Part shown: piece after piece, positions 1-8,527 of the stretch
How positions within the stretch are numbered: position 1 is the stretch's first letter
Layout of the letters: each line of letters starts with the position of its first letter
DNA from: Bisgaard Taxon 45
GTDB taxonomy: Bacteria; Pseudomonadota; Gammaproteobacteria; Enterobacterales; Pasteurellaceae
Length of the DNA: 64,000 bases
Reading direction: 5' to 3'
NCBI GenBank assembly: GCA_030783905.1
Contig: JAQAHH010000004.1
Span: 124,001-188,000 of the forward strand
Notes under the pieces: model-generated
Database searches by the model: none
What the model saw: only the letters and a program-made list of their open reading frames with translations
Told to the model about the DNA's origin: nothing
Made by a program: the position numbers and the translations under genes

Positions 1-188
1 TCACCGCATTAGTGGGTCAGCAAGGTTTAGTGGGCAAAGTTGAACGTTTCAAAGACCTCTCCGCCAAAGCCAATAAAACCATGCCAAGTGTGGAATTGTT
101 GCATAATGCAGTAGAAGTGGAACGGTTGGAGGTGGTGAAAGTAGAATCAGAAGTGGAGCAGCCCAAAAAAGAATCCCCAGAAAAATAA
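1..188 (+). CDS. rmuC: RmuC-like DNA recombination protein, 3' end only
   Basis: This is the C-terminal 61 codons of a gene that enters from the left edge. The third forward frame is open from base 3 to the TAA at 186-188. The visible part reads through a VGKVERFKDLSAKANKTMP stretch and then an acidic, Glu/Lys-rich tail. That stretch resembles the end of the RmuC family, coiled-coil proteins with a nuclease-like domain that limit DNA inversions and rearrangements. The catalytic domain lies outside the window, so the call rests on a short tail. Confidence 0.55.
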   Translation, partial: TALVGQQGLVGKVERFKDLSAKANKTMPSVELLHNAVEVERLEVVKVESEVEQPKKESPEK

Positions 189-215
189 GAGAAGCGAGGA
201 AAGAGAAATAAATTC

Positions 216-231
216 CGTGACAAAGATCACA
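216..231 (+). promoter_or_regulatory. Candidate CRP site upstream of the thiamine operon
   Basis: CGTGA-N6-TCACA matches the CRP half-sites at 9 of 10 positions. Its centre is about 61 bases before the expected transcription start at roughly 285, just ahead of the riboswitch, which is the class I spacing. TAGTCT at 271-276 or TCTTAT at 274-279 could be the -10. The site is inferred from sequence only. Confidence 0.4.
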
Positions 232-285
232 TTTCTTTAACAAAGCTCTTCTCTTTTTAACTCACTCATGTAGTCTTATCGCACT

Positions 286-372
286 TTAGTCGGGGTGCCT
301 TGTCGCGAAAATCGACATGGCTGAGATGATACCCGTGAACCTGATACAGCTAACACTGACGTAGGAAACTAA
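286..372 (+). promoter_or_regulatory. TPP riboswitch (THI element)
   Basis: All the conserved blocks of the thiamine pyrophosphate riboswitch are present in order: GGGGTGCC at 292-299, CTGAGAT at 321-327, ACCC at 331-334, GAACCTGAT at 337-345, and the closing CTGACGTAGGAA near 356-367. TTAGT (286-290) pairs with ACTAA (368-372) to form P1. A variable hairpin sits near 300-318. It precedes thiZ-thiX-tenA-thiY and should lower their expression when TPP is plentiful. The AGGA at 363-366 lies inside the aptamer's 3' strand, so TPP binding could sequester a ribosome binding site. Confidence 0.95.
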
Positions 373-374
373 TT

Positions 375-440
375 ATGCCAATAATCCGATCATATTTTTT
401 CATTCTTCATTCCGATCTCATTTCATTCTTTCAACGCTAA
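375..440 (+). CDS. Possible 21-codon leader ORF after the TPP riboswitch
   Basis: An ATG at 375 lies 8 bases after the AGGA (363-366) in the riboswitch's 3' strand and opens a 21-codon frame ending in TAA at 438-440, rich in Phe, Ile and Ser. It is in the same frame as thiZ, whose ATG at 465 has no recognisable ribosome binding site. It could be a translated leader coupled to thiZ, or the AGGA may be only a conserved aptamer base pattern. There is no homology evidence. Confidence 0.3.
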   Translation: MPIIRSYFFILHSDLISFFQR

Positions 441-464
441 GCGCTCGTCTCTTGGTTTCTGCTT

Positions 465-1193
465 ATGTTTGCCGTTGAGATCCGTGATCTACGCCTAAGC
501 TATAATCAGCAAGCACTCTTTGCTGGTTTTAACTTTGTTTTACCCAAAGGCAAGTGGACCACACTACTGGGCGCCTCTGGGATTGGCAAATCGACCCTTG
601 TACGCGCCATTGCAGGCTTAGAAAACCAAGCGATGACAGCGGGTCAGATTATCATTTCACCCGATCAAACCATCAGTTATATGGCGCAACAGGATGCCCT
701 TTATCCTTGGTTATCCGTGATTGATAATGTCCAGTTGCATTTACACTTACAAGGCAAAAAGACTCAACAAAGTGAAGAAAAAGCGAAGTCATTACTCGCT
801 GCCGTCAACATGGCTAATCATTGGCATAAAGCCTGTTATCAGCTTTCTGGCGGTCAACGTCAACGTGTCGCACTGGCTCGCACGTTAATGCAAGACGCCA
901 ATACCATTTTAATGGATGAACCTTTTTCGGCATTGGACGCCATCACCCGTATTCAATTACAGGATCTCGCTTGTGATCTGCTCAAACATAAAACGGTGTT
1001 AATGATCACCCACGATCCGCAAGAAGCTATTCGTTTAAGCGATGCCATTTATGTGCTGAAAAATCAGCCTGCCCGTTTATCCGAGCAAATTTCATTAAGT
1101 GGTGATACGCCCCGCCAGCTTGGTCAACAAGATCTGTGGCAATTACAAGAACAGTTATTAGCACAACTCATTGAGGGGCAACATGAAAATTAA
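465..1193 (+). CDS. thiZ: Thiamine-precursor ABC transporter ATPase ThiZ
   Basis: This 242-residue cytoplasmic ABC ATPase powers uptake of a thiamine pyrimidine precursor through ThiX with the binding protein ThiY. Visible motifs are Walker A GASGIGKST (36-44), Q-loop around MAQQD (73-77), signature LSGGQ (127-131), Walker B ILMDEP (148-153) and H-loop His183. It resembles the nitrate/taurine (SsuB/TauB) class of ATPases. It is the first full gene after the TPP riboswitch and overlaps thiX by 11 bases. The start at 465 lacks a clear ribosome binding site, but the domain begins immediately, so a later start is unlikely. The substrate is inferred from the riboswitch and neighbours. Confidence 0.88.
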   Translation: MFAVEIRDLRLSYNQQALFAGFNFVLPKGKWTTLLGASGIGKSTLVRAIAGLENQAMTAGQIIISPDQTISYMAQQDALYPWLSVIDNVQLHLHLQGKKTQQSEEKAKSLLAAVNMANHWHKACYQLSGGQRQRVALARTLMQDANTILMDEPFSALDAITRIQLQDLACDLLKHKTVLMITHDPQEAIRLSDAIYVLKNQPARLSEQISLSGDTPRQLGQQDLWQLQEQLLAQLIEGQHEN

Positions 1194-1935
1194 GCCCCTT
1201 CTCCATGTTGTGCTATTAAGTCTGATGTTGCTCCTTTTGTGGCAAAGTGCGGTGTCGTTTTTTGAGATTCCGCGTTATATGTTTCCTCCACCAAGCGAGG
1301 TATTTACACAGTTACACAGCCGGTATGATTTATTATGGCAACATAGCCAAATCACCCTGTTAGAAATAGGGCTCGGTCTCTTACTTGGCGTATCGCTGGG
1401 GCTACTCTCCGCGCTGTTACTCAGCCTGTCTGATTATTTATCCAAATTCTTATTGCCTTTATTGGTGATCTCACAAGCTATTCCCGTGTTTGCGATTGCG
1501 CCGTTACTGGTGCTGTGGTTTGGTTATGGTTTAGCGTCCAAAATTGTGATGACGATTTTAATTATTTATTTCCCTGTTACTGCGGCCTGCTACGACGGCT
1601 TACGTAATACGCCTATGCAATGGTTGGAATTAGCAAAAACTATGCAAGTGTCTGCAAGTGCGATGTTATTTAAAGTGCGATTGCCTGCCGCCTTGCCGTC
1701 CTTGGCTTCGGGTTTACGCATTGCGGTGTCTGTCGCCCCCATTGGGGCGATTGTGGGGGAATGGGTGGGTTCATCACAGGGATTAGGTTATTTAATGCTG
1801 CACGCTAACGCCAGAATGCGGGTGGATTTAATGTTTTCCGCCTTATTACTTTTAATGAGCATCAGTTTGCTCTTGTATTTTACCGTGGATTATTTGCTCA
1901 AGAAATGGATCCCTTGGGTGAAACACTTAAAGTAA
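1183..1935 (+). CDS. thiX: Thiamine-precursor ABC transporter permease ThiX
   Basis: This 250-residue inner-membrane protein has about six hydrophobic segments and belongs to the binding-protein-dependent permease class of the SsuC/TauC type. The cytoplasmic coupling (EAA) loop is seen as LELAKTMQVSA followed by LPAALPSLASGLR. It forms the channel of the ThiXYZ importer. The ATG at 1183 follows GAGGGG at a good distance and overlaps the end of thiZ; an in-frame TTG at 1171 is a less likely start. An uptake signal core lies inside the gene at 1245-1253. Confidence 0.87.
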   Translation: MKIKPLLHVVLLSLMLLLLWQSAVSFFEIPRYMFPPPSEVFTQLHSRYDLLWQHSQITLLEIGLGLLLGVSLGLLSALLLSLSDYLSKFLLPLLVISQAIPVFAIAPLLVLWFGYGLASKIVMTILIIYFPVTAACYDGLRNTPMQWLELAKTMQVSASAMLFKVRLPAALPSLASGLRIAVSVAPIGAIVGEWVGSSQGLGYLMLHANARMRVDLMFSALLLLMSISLLLYFTVDYLLKKWIPWVKHLK

Positions 1936-1960
1936 GCCGCGATTTATATGCGCAAGGTAA

Positions 1961-1969
1961 AAGTGCGGT
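1961..1969 (+). repeat. DNA uptake signal sequence core (one of at least 29)
   Basis: AAGTGCGGT followed by the AT-rich extension CAATTTT, lying between thiX and tenA. The other cores I found start at: plus strand 1245, 3828, 7036, 20673, 28112, 31301, 31844, 36577, 37428, 45130, 48303, 50453, 56555, 61584, 63290; minus strand (left base) 13843, 17657, 19316, 28479, 30729, 36592, 37408, 43395, 50774, 51419, 53646, 55092, 56450. This is the Haemophilus/Pasteurella competence signal recognised during transformation. Confidence 0.95.
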
Positions 1970-2007
1970 CAATTTTAGACAAGTTTTATCAAAAAAAGGA
2001 AACAACG

Positions 2008-2661
2008 ATGTCCATCACACAACAACTTATCCACAACGCAGGCACCTACTGGCAGGACTATATCCACCACTCTTTTGTACAACAGCTTGCCAACGGCACC
2101 TTGCCAAAAGCCTGTTTTCAGCACTATTTAAAACAAGACTATTTATTTTTATTTCAATACAACCGTGCGTTATCGCTAGGCCTTTATAAAGCCGAAAACT
2201 TTGCCCAGATGAAAGCCGCCCATGAGGCTATCAGTGCGTTGTTGCATGAAATTCAGCTACATATTCAATTTTGTGAAAGCTGGGGGATTGATGAACAAAC
2301 CTTATTTAGCACTGAAGAATCTGCCGCGTGTGTGGCCTACACCCGCTATGTATTAGATGCGGGTATGACGGGGGGGTTAGCTGAACTTTACACCGCCCTT
2401 GCCCCTTGTGCGATTGGTTATGCAGTGATTGCTAAACATATCGTTGAAGGTGACGTAAGCCCAGCGACTAATCCCTACCAAGCGTGGATTGATACCTATG
2501 CGGGCGAGGAATTTCAAACCGCCGCACAACATGCCATTGCGACTTTAGATGCACTTTGTGCCGATCTCTCAGAAGCACAGCTCACCAAATTACAATCGAT
2601 TTTTAATACCGCCACACGCATGGAATCCGCGTTTTGGCAAATGGGATTGGACTTAAGTTAA
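2008..2661 (+). CDS. tenA: Aminopyrimidine aminohydrolase / TenA family
   Basis: This 217-residue all-helical TenA/THI-4 protein hydrolyses aminopyrimidine breakdown products of thiamine to hydroxymethylpyrimidine, which ThiD then uses. Cys134 in the APCAIGY segment matches the catalytic Cys of the TenA_C subgroup, and Asp44 (QDY) and a C-terminal Glu in RMESAFW fit the other active-site positions. The ATG at 2008 follows AAGGAAAC; an upstream in-frame ATG at 1948 would add residues encoded by the uptake signal and is rejected. Its place between permease and binding protein in a riboswitch operon supports pyrimidine salvage. Confidence 0.9.
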   Translation: MSITQQLIHNAGTYWQDYIHHSFVQQLANGTLPKACFQHYLKQDYLFLFQYNRALSLGLYKAENFAQMKAAHEAISALLHEIQLHIQFCESWGIDEQTLFSTEESAACVAYTRYVLDAGMTGGLAELYTALAPCAIGYAVIAKHIVEGDVSPATNPYQAWIDTYAGEEFQTAAQHAIATLDALCADLSEAQLTKLQSIFNTATRMESAFWQMGLDLS

Positions 2662-2682
2662 ACAACAAAAAGGAAACAAAAA

Positions 2683-3630
2683 ATGCAAAAACTCATCAAA
2701 AATACGCTCGCTCTCACACTGGCTATGGGCGTGAGTCTTAGTGTGTCGGCTAAAGAAAAACTGACTTTATTACTGGATTGGTTTGTTAACCCTGACCACG
2801 CAGCAATTATCGTGGCACAACAAAAAGGTTATTTTGCACAACATGGTCTAGAGGTCGAGATTGTAGAACCTGCCGATCCTTCCCTTCCACCAAAATTAGT
2901 CGCCGCGGGAAAAGCAGATCTAGCGGTGGATTATCAACCACAATTACAAATTCAAGTGGCTGAAGATTTACCGTTAATCCGTGTAGGAACCTTGGTGGCA
3001 ACCCCACTGAACAGCTTAATCGTATTAGAACACAGCGAGATTAAAAGCCTAGCTGATTTAAAAGGCAAAAAAATTGGTTATTCCGTCAGTGGCTTTGAAG
3101 ATTCTTTATTAAAAGCGATGTTAGGTTCTGCCAATTTAACGGAGAAAGATGTACAAATGGTCAATGTGAATTGGTCGCTTTCACCTTCAGTGATTAGCAG
3201 GCAAGTGGATGCCGTCATCGGGGGATTTCGTAACTTTGAATTAAACCAAATGAAACTAGAAAAACACCCTGGTCGCGCATTCTATCCGGAAGAACATGGT
3301 GTGCCTGTGTACGATGAGCTCATTTTAGTGGCAAATAAAAACAATATGCCAAAAGAGAAAATTAGCAAATTCCTAACCGCACTTGAACAAGCTACTGTTT
3401 ATACCTTAAACCACCCCCTAGCCGCATGGAAAGCCTTTGTAGCTTACAAACCGAAAGAACTAGACAATGAGCTTAACCGCTTAGCATGGACAGATACCTT
3501 ACCCCGTTTAGCTTTACGCCCAAGAGCGTTAGATAGCCACCGTTATGAGCGCATGGCAGAATTTCTGAAAACTAACGGGTTGACGAAAGTGGCAAAATCC
3601 TTATCGGATTATGCGGTAGAGATTAAATGA
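2683..3630 (+). CDS. thiY: Thiamine pyrimidine-binding periplasmic protein ThiY
   Basis: This 315-residue periplasmic solute-binding protein has a Sec signal peptide (cleavage after SVSA, about residue 23) and an NMT1/THI5-like fold. The start LTLLLDWFVNPDHAAIIVAQQ is split here as LTLLLDWFVNPDH then AAIIVA, typical of the family that binds formylaminopyrimidine or hydroxymethylpyrimidine. AAGGAAAC precedes the ATG. It is the last gene of the riboswitch operon and delivers substrate to ThiXZ. The exact ligand cannot be read from sequence. Confidence 0.88.
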   Translation: MQKLIKNTLALTLAMGVSLSVSAKEKLTLLLDWFVNPDHAAIIVAQQKGYFAQHGLEVEIVEPADPSLPPKLVAAGKADLAVDYQPQLQIQVAEDLPLIRVGTLVATPLNSLIVLEHSEIKSLADLKGKKIGYSVSGFEDSLLKAMLGSANLTEKDVQMVNVNWSLSPSVISRQVDAVIGGFRNFELNQMKLEKHPGRAFYPEEHGVPVYDELILVANKNNMPKEKISKFLTALEQATVYTLNHPLAAWKAFVAYKPKELDNELNRLAWTDTLPRLALRPRALDSHRYERMAEFLKTNGLTKVAKSLSDYAVEIK

Positions 3631-4120
3631 TTTCTTACTTTCTTTGCTTCGCCAAAGAAAGTAAGCAAAGAAAGGCGACCCGACTAAGTTGCTGGTCCTC
3701 ATGTCAAAGCCATTTTTTTAACAGAAAATAAGTTGTCTTCACTTCGTTGCGCAACGTTATTTTCTTAAAAATGTCTTTTCCCTTCGGGCAACTTACACGG
3801 GGAAGTGGTTCACCCAAAAATAATCAAAAGTGCGGTGCATTTTTGGAAAGTTTCTGATTAAGCACGTAACAAGGCACTTTCCACCTGTACGTTGCCTATA
3901 CGGTAGCATGACTGTTAGGAAAAAGGCACCAATGTAGTAGTACATAGTCTGCTCACATTCTATGAATAAAATTAGGGTGAAATGAGGACTAGCAATTTAA
4001 TCGGGGCCCTTTTTCTTTGCCTTCTGTCTTTTGGGCAAGCAAAACAAAGCAGGTCGCCCATCGAGCGAAAACCGATACTAATACCGATAACACCAACATA
4101 AACCAAAAATAAAAAATGCA
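3631..4120 (+). repeat. 490-base non-coding gap with hairpin repeats and an uptake signal
   Basis: Directly after the thiY stop there is a perfect 12-bp hairpin, TTACTTTCTTTG (3635-3646) with CAAAGAAAGTAA (3653-3664) around the loop CTTCGC, followed by AAGCAAAGAAAGGCGACCC. A degenerate second version with the same tail order (AAGCAAAACAAAGCAGGTCGCCC split as AAGCAAAACAAAG and CAGGTCGCCC) lies at about 4010-4063. An uptake signal core is at 3828-3836. I see no coding frame worth calling and no TPP aptamer blocks, although a thiamine gene follows. It looks like an intergenic repeat family. Confidence 0.55.
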
Positions 4121-4924
4121 ATGCTAAAACCAACATACCTACAACAAATCAAAGCCCAAAATCCGCTGGTCCACAACATCACTAACGTTGTGGCAGCCAA
4201 CTTTTCAGCCAATGGTCTATTGGCGATTGGAGCATCGCCGTTGATGTCTGCGGCGATTGAAGAAATGGACGAAGTACCTCGTATTAGCCAAGCCCTAGTG
4301 ATTAATATCGGCACGTTAATGGGCAAGGAAGTCTCTGCCATGGTATTAGCCGGCAAAACCGCTAATCAAGTGGGCATTCCGGTGGTACTTGATCCCGTTG
4401 GGGTGGGGGCGACCCGTTTCCGTAAACAAACGGTGCAAACCTTGTTAAAAGAGGTGAAATTTGCGGCTATTCGAGGTAATGCTGGCGAGCTGGCAACGCT
4501 TGCCCAAGTAGATTGGCAAGCGAAAGGGGTGGATGTGGGATCAGGTGACGCAGATTTAGCAGAGATTGCCCGTAACGTCGCAGAACAATACCAATGTATC
4601 GCCATGATAAGCGGTGCAACAGATTATTTAAGTGACGGTAAACGTCAAGTACAAATTCATAATGGCACGCCATTATTCCCCAAAATTACTGCGTCAGGGT
4701 GTTTATTAAGTGCCCTTTGCGGGGCATTTTTAGCGGTGGCGGAACCAGCACAATATTTTGATGCCATGTTAGAAGCCTGTACCGCCTATGCCATTGCTGG
4801 TGAGCTTGCTGCACAACCATTAAGCGACACACAACATGGCCAATTTTATCTGGGCTTGCTTGATCAGCTGGCGAGCCTTTCTCCTGAAAAAATTAAGCAA
4901 TATGCAAGGATTTCTTATGCGTAA
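4121..4924 (+). CDS. thiM: Hydroxyethylthiazole kinase
   Basis: ThiM (267 residues) phosphorylates 4-methyl-5-hydroxyethylthiazole, the salvage route to the thiazole half of thiamine. It is a ribokinase-like enzyme; the N-terminal block [23 protein letters not shown] is recognisable as HNITN...[14 protein letters not shown], and the anion-hole/ATP region [10 protein letters not shown] is near residue 190. The ATG at 4121 has no clear Shine-Dalgarno sequence. It overlaps thiD by 8 bases and heads a thiM-thiD-thiE-MFS operon. No riboswitch is visible upstream, unlike the first thiamine operon. Confidence 0.95.
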   Translation: MLKPTYLQQIKAQNPLVHNITNVVAANFSANGLLAIGASPLMSAAIEEMDEVPRISQALVINIGTLMGKEVSAMVLAGKTANQVGIPVVLDPVGVGATRFRKQTVQTLLKEVKFAAIRGNAGELATLAQVDWQAKGVDVGSGDADLAEIARNVAEQYQCIAMISGATDYLSDGKRQVQIHNGTPLFPKITASGCLLSALCGAFLAVAEPAQYFDAMLEACTAYAIAGELAAQPLSDTQHGQFYLGLLDQLASLSPEKIKQYARISYA

Positions 4925-5729
4925 CATTCCTATCGCCTTAACCATTGCAGGGTCAGATAACTGCGGTGGCGCAGGTTTTCAAGCGGATTTAAAAACGTTC
5001 CAAATGCAACAAGTTTTTGGCATGACCACTATTACGGCTATTCCCGTGCAAAATAGTCTGGGTGTGTACGATATTCATCCCGTCCCCCTCAATATTATTG
5101 AAGGTCAGTTAAAAGCGATCGCTGATGATTACCAAGTCAACGCCTTTAAAATCGGTATGTTAGGAAATACAGAAATTATCGACTGTATCGCTAACGCCTT
5201 AAAAAAATATGATTTTGGTCGCATGGTGCTTGATCCAGTGATGTACGCCAAAGGCGGTGCGGCATTATTAGAACCCGATGCAGTGGACGCCTTACGCACT
5301 TTACTGGTGCCAAAAGCTGAAGTGATTACCCCCAATTTACCAGAGGCGGAAGCGCTCACCGGTATCAAAATCGTGGATGATAAAACGGCTTGCGAAGCAG
5401 CAGAGAAACTGCGTGCTATGGGCGTGCGTAATGCGGTGATCAAAGGCGGACACAGCGCTAATTCCCAAAGCGACATTTGCCGTGATTGGCTATTCACACC
5501 GACGGAAATCTTGCATTTCGACAGTCCTCGTTTTAACACCCGCCACACCCACGGCACAGGCTGTACCTTCTCCGCCTGTATCGCCGCTGAACTGGCAAAA
5601 GGAGCGGAAGTGGTGGAGGCAGTGAGAACCGCCAAAGCCTTTATTACCGCAGCAATTAGTCATCCGTTGAATATTGGTCATGGACACGGTCCAACCAATC
5701 ATTGGGCGTATTCACAATTATCACGATAA
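4917..5729 (+). CDS. thiD: Hydroxymethylpyrimidine / phosphomethylpyrimidine kinase
   Basis: ThiD (270 residues) carries out both phosphorylations of hydroxymethylpyrimidine. The ribokinase-like fold shows the N-terminal [17 protein letters not shown] block, the core [11 protein letters not shown] segment and the C-terminal [10 protein letters not shown] anion-hole motif with the catalytic Cys/Asp region. AAGGA at 4906-4910 sets the start at 4917, overlapping the thiM end, so the two are translationally coupled. Its pyrimidine substrate is probably supplied by ThiXYZ and TenA. Confidence 0.95.
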   Translation: MRNIPIALTIAGSDNCGGAGFQADLKTFQMQQVFGMTTITAIPVQNSLGVYDIHPVPLNIIEGQLKAIADDYQVNAFKIGMLGNTEIIDCIANALKKYDFGRMVLDPVMYAKGGAALLEPDAVDALRTLLVPKAEVITPNLPEAEALTGIKIVDDKTACEAAEKLRAMGVRNAVIKGGHSANSQSDICRDWLFTPTEILHFDSPRFNTRHTHGTGCTFSACIAAELAKGAEVVEAVRTAKAFITAAISHPLNIGHGHGPTNHWAYSQLSR

Positions 5730-5754
5730 GCCTTGCGGCTGAGGAGAAATGAAC

Positions 5755-6429
5755 ATGCCACACCATTATGATGTTAAGGGCGCCATGCAGCTTTATTTTA
5801 TCGCAGGTACACAGGATTGCTTGCATCTTGCAGGTGACCCTGCCCAAAACTTACTCGCGATTTTAGAACAGGCCCTTCAAAGTGGGATTACCTGTTATCA
5901 ATTCCGCGAAAAAGGGAAAAACGCCTTGCACGATCCCAATAAGATCAAGGCATTAGCCATGCAATGTCGAGATCTTTGTCGCCAATATCAGGTGCCGTTT
6001 GTGGTCAATGATGATGTGCAATTGGCCATTGAAATTGGCGCAGATGGCATTCATGTGGGGCAAACGGATATGGCTGTAGCAGATGTCGCCGCACTTTGTC
6101 ACAGCCAATGTTTTATTGGCACCTCCGTCAACACCCTTGAGCAAGGCCTCGCTGCACAAGCTAACCCATTAATTGATTACTTTGGTACAGGACCTATTTT
6201 TCCCACTCAATCTAAAGAAGATCCTAAACCCGTGGTGGGGATGGCGTTTGTTTCGACCATTCGAGCCAATGGGATTGATAAACCGATCGTAGCAATTGGG
6301 GGGGTCACTGCACAAAGTGCACAAGCATTACGCCAACGGGGGGCAAATGGTGTCGCGGTGATTTCCGCGATTACGCAGTCTACCAATATCGCCAAAACCG
6401 TAAAGGAGCTGCTTGATCATGCGGAATAA
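5755..6429 (+). CDS. thiE: Thiamine-phosphate synthase
   Basis: ThiE (224 residues) joins HMP-PP and thiazole phosphate to give thiamine phosphate, completing salvage in this operon. The TIM-barrel motifs are YQFREKGK near residue 45 for pyrophosphate binding, NDDVQLAIEIGADGIHVGQ as NDDV...GADGIHVGQ, FGTGPIFPTQSK, and IGGVTAQ near the C terminus. GAGGAG at 5741-5746 is 8 bases from the ATG at 5755 but only 2 from the ATG at 5749, so the inner start is preferred. It overlaps the next gene by 11 bases. Confidence 0.95.
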   Translation: MPHHYDVKGAMQLYFIAGTQDCLHLAGDPAQNLLAILEQALQSGITCYQFREKGKNALHDPNKIKALAMQCRDLCRQYQVPFVVNDDVQLAIEIGADGIHVGQTDMAVADVAALCHSQCFIGTSVNTLEQGLAAQANPLIDYFGTGPIFPTQSKEDPKPVVGMAFVSTIRANGIDKPIVAIGGVTAQSAQALRQRGANGVAVISAITQSTNIAKTVKELLDHAE

Positions 6430-7723
6430 TCCACGTAATGTTGCAGTCGCGACAATGGTGGGGACGGCAATTGAGTATTTTGATAATTATATTTACGCCA
6501 TGGCGGCGGTATTAGTGTTTAACCATCAATTTTTTCAAAGTGATGACCCGCTTTCTAACCAGCTCGCCGCCCTTTCTACCTTAGCACTCGCTTTCTTCGC
6601 ACGCCCGATTGGTGCCATTTTATTTGGGCATTTTGGCGATCGCATTGGTCGTAAAAAAACCTTAATTGCCTCCTTATTGTTAATGGGGATGTCTACGGTG
6701 GCAATTGGTTTATTGCCGAATTATGCCAGTATAGGCGTATGGTCAACCGTATTACTTTGCCTATGTCGAGTTGGGCAAGGGATTGGACTAGGTGGCGAAT
6801 GGGGCGGTGCGGCCTTAGTCGCGATTGAAAATGCACCAGCAGAAAAACGGGCAAGATACGGGATTTTTCCGCAACTGGGTGCGCCCATTGGCCTTCTATT
6901 AGCGAATGGCGCCTTCTTTCTGGTTGGCTATCTGTTTGGACAAGACGCACTGATTGAGTGGGCGTGGCGCATTCCATTTATTGCTTCGGCAGTCCTAATT
7001 GCGGTCGGCTGGTATGTTCGTGCAAAAATCCACGAAAGTGCGGTCTTTTCTGTCGCAGAAAAACAAGGCAAAGTCCATCGTTTCCCAATAAAAGCCGTGT
7101 TCACACAGCATTATCACCCCTTCATTATTGGCGTCTTTTTATCTACCGCTGGCTATGTACTGTTCTATATTTTAGCCGCATTTGCCCAAATTTATGCCAA
7201 AAGTCCCACCACCTTATCTCCACAAGGTCATCCAATGGGGCTTGGCTTATCGCCGAGTCTTTTCACGGTATTCTTGCTCATAACCTCCGTCATTTTCGCT
7301 ATTGCGATTGCACTGTCAGGGATATACGCAGATAAAATAGGACGTCGACGTTTAATGTTATGGGTTAGCGTTGCCACCGCACTATTGGGTTTGAGTATGC
7401 CGCTTTTCTTAAGCCATGGCAGTGCAACGAGCGTGTTTATGTTCCTTGCATTAGGGTTTATCTTAATGGGTCTGTCTTTTGGCCCGATGGCGGTCTTATT
7501 GCCAGAACTTTTCCCAACCGAAGTCCGCTATTCTGGCGCCTCTTTGGCATACAACTTGGCGGGTATTTTAGGCGCCAGTGTCGCCACGATTATCGCGATG
7601 AAGATCAATGCCTATTTTGGGGTGAGTGGTGTTGGGATCTATTTAGCTTTCAATGCCCTGATTTCTTTCCTTGCTTTACTCAACATGAAAGAAACTCAAC
7701 ATCGCGATCTACAAACGATCTAG
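6419..7723 (+). CDS. thiU: MFS transporter in the thiMDE operon (proposed thiazole uptake)
   Basis: This 434-residue, roughly 12-helix major facilitator protein belongs to the metabolite:H+ symporter (MHS) type. FFARPIGAILFGHFGDRIGRKKT carries the loop 2-3 signature, seen as GHFGDRIGRKKT near residue 80, and RVGQGIGLGGEWGGA is the MHS helix 4 block. The ATG at 6419 follows AAAGGAG and overlaps thiE. Position in thiM-thiD-thiE suggests import of hydroxyethylthiazole. I recall the name thiU for a predicted transporter in this setting in Haemophilus and Pasteurella. Family membership is firm; substrate is inference. Confidence 0.75.
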   Translation: MRNNPRNVAVATMVGTAIEYFDNYIYAMAAVLVFNHQFFQSDDPLSNQLAALSTLALAFFARPIGAILFGHFGDRIGRKKTLIASLLLMGMSTVAIGLLPNYASIGVWSTVLLCLCRVGQGIGLGGEWGGAALVAIENAPAEKRARYGIFPQLGAPIGLLLANGAFFLVGYLFGQDALIEWAWRIPFIASAVLIAVGWYVRAKIHESAVFSVAEKQGKVHRFPIKAVFTQHYHPFIIGVFLSTAGYVLFYILAAFAQIYAKSPTTLSPQGHPMGLGLSPSLFTVFLLITSVIFAIAIALSGIYADKIGRRRLMLWVSVATALLGLSMPLFLSHGSATSVFMFLALGFILMGLSFGPMAVLLPELFPTEVRYSGASLAYNLAGILGASVATIIAMKINAYFGVSGVGIYLAFNALISFLALLNMKETQHRDLQTI

Positions 7724-7734
7724 AGAATAAAAGT

Positions 7735-7770
7735 GTGGTAAGTGCGATCTCCGCCTCACCACTTTTTTCT
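7735..7770 (+). terminator. Possible intrinsic terminator after the thiMDE operon
   Basis: GTGGT (7735-7739) pairs with ACCAC (7758-7762), followed by six T. The stem is short and the loop long, so this is a weak candidate. Confidence 0.4.
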
Positions 7771-7856
7771 TTTCCGCTTTTATCAAAAATAAATTGAATT
7801 TTTACTAAAAAACAGGTAATTTCACCGCTCTTTTGACTTTTCTTACTCTATTTTAA

Positions 7857-8450
<594 letters not shown>

Positions 8451-8478
8451 TCAACAACTGAACGCATTAAACGTAAAA

Positions 8479-8512
8479 AAACCTGTCAATATAGCTTATG
8501 TTGACAGGTTTT
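8479..8512. terminator. Bidirectional terminator between converging genes
   Basis: AAACCTGTCAA (8479-8489) pairs with TTGACAGGTTT (8501-8511) around an 11-base loop, with T-runs on both strands. It serves the yqhA-like gene and the IclR-type gene. Confidence 0.85.
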
Positions 8513-8527
8513 CTAGTTTTCATACGA

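Noticed and set aside
1905-2189. A plus-strand 94-codon frame overlapping thiX and tenA
   Set aside because: It overlaps two well-supported genes in another frame and has no family motif.
3961-4120. A second TPP riboswitch before thiM
   Set aside because: A short GATACTAATACCGATAAC stretch looks a little like an aptamer tail, but the CTGAGAT and GAACCTGAT blocks are absent.
5129-5635. A 168-codon minus-strand frame inside thiD
   Set aside because: It lies antisense to a clear kinase gene, has no ribosome site and a Ser/Ala-rich composition typical of antisense translations.
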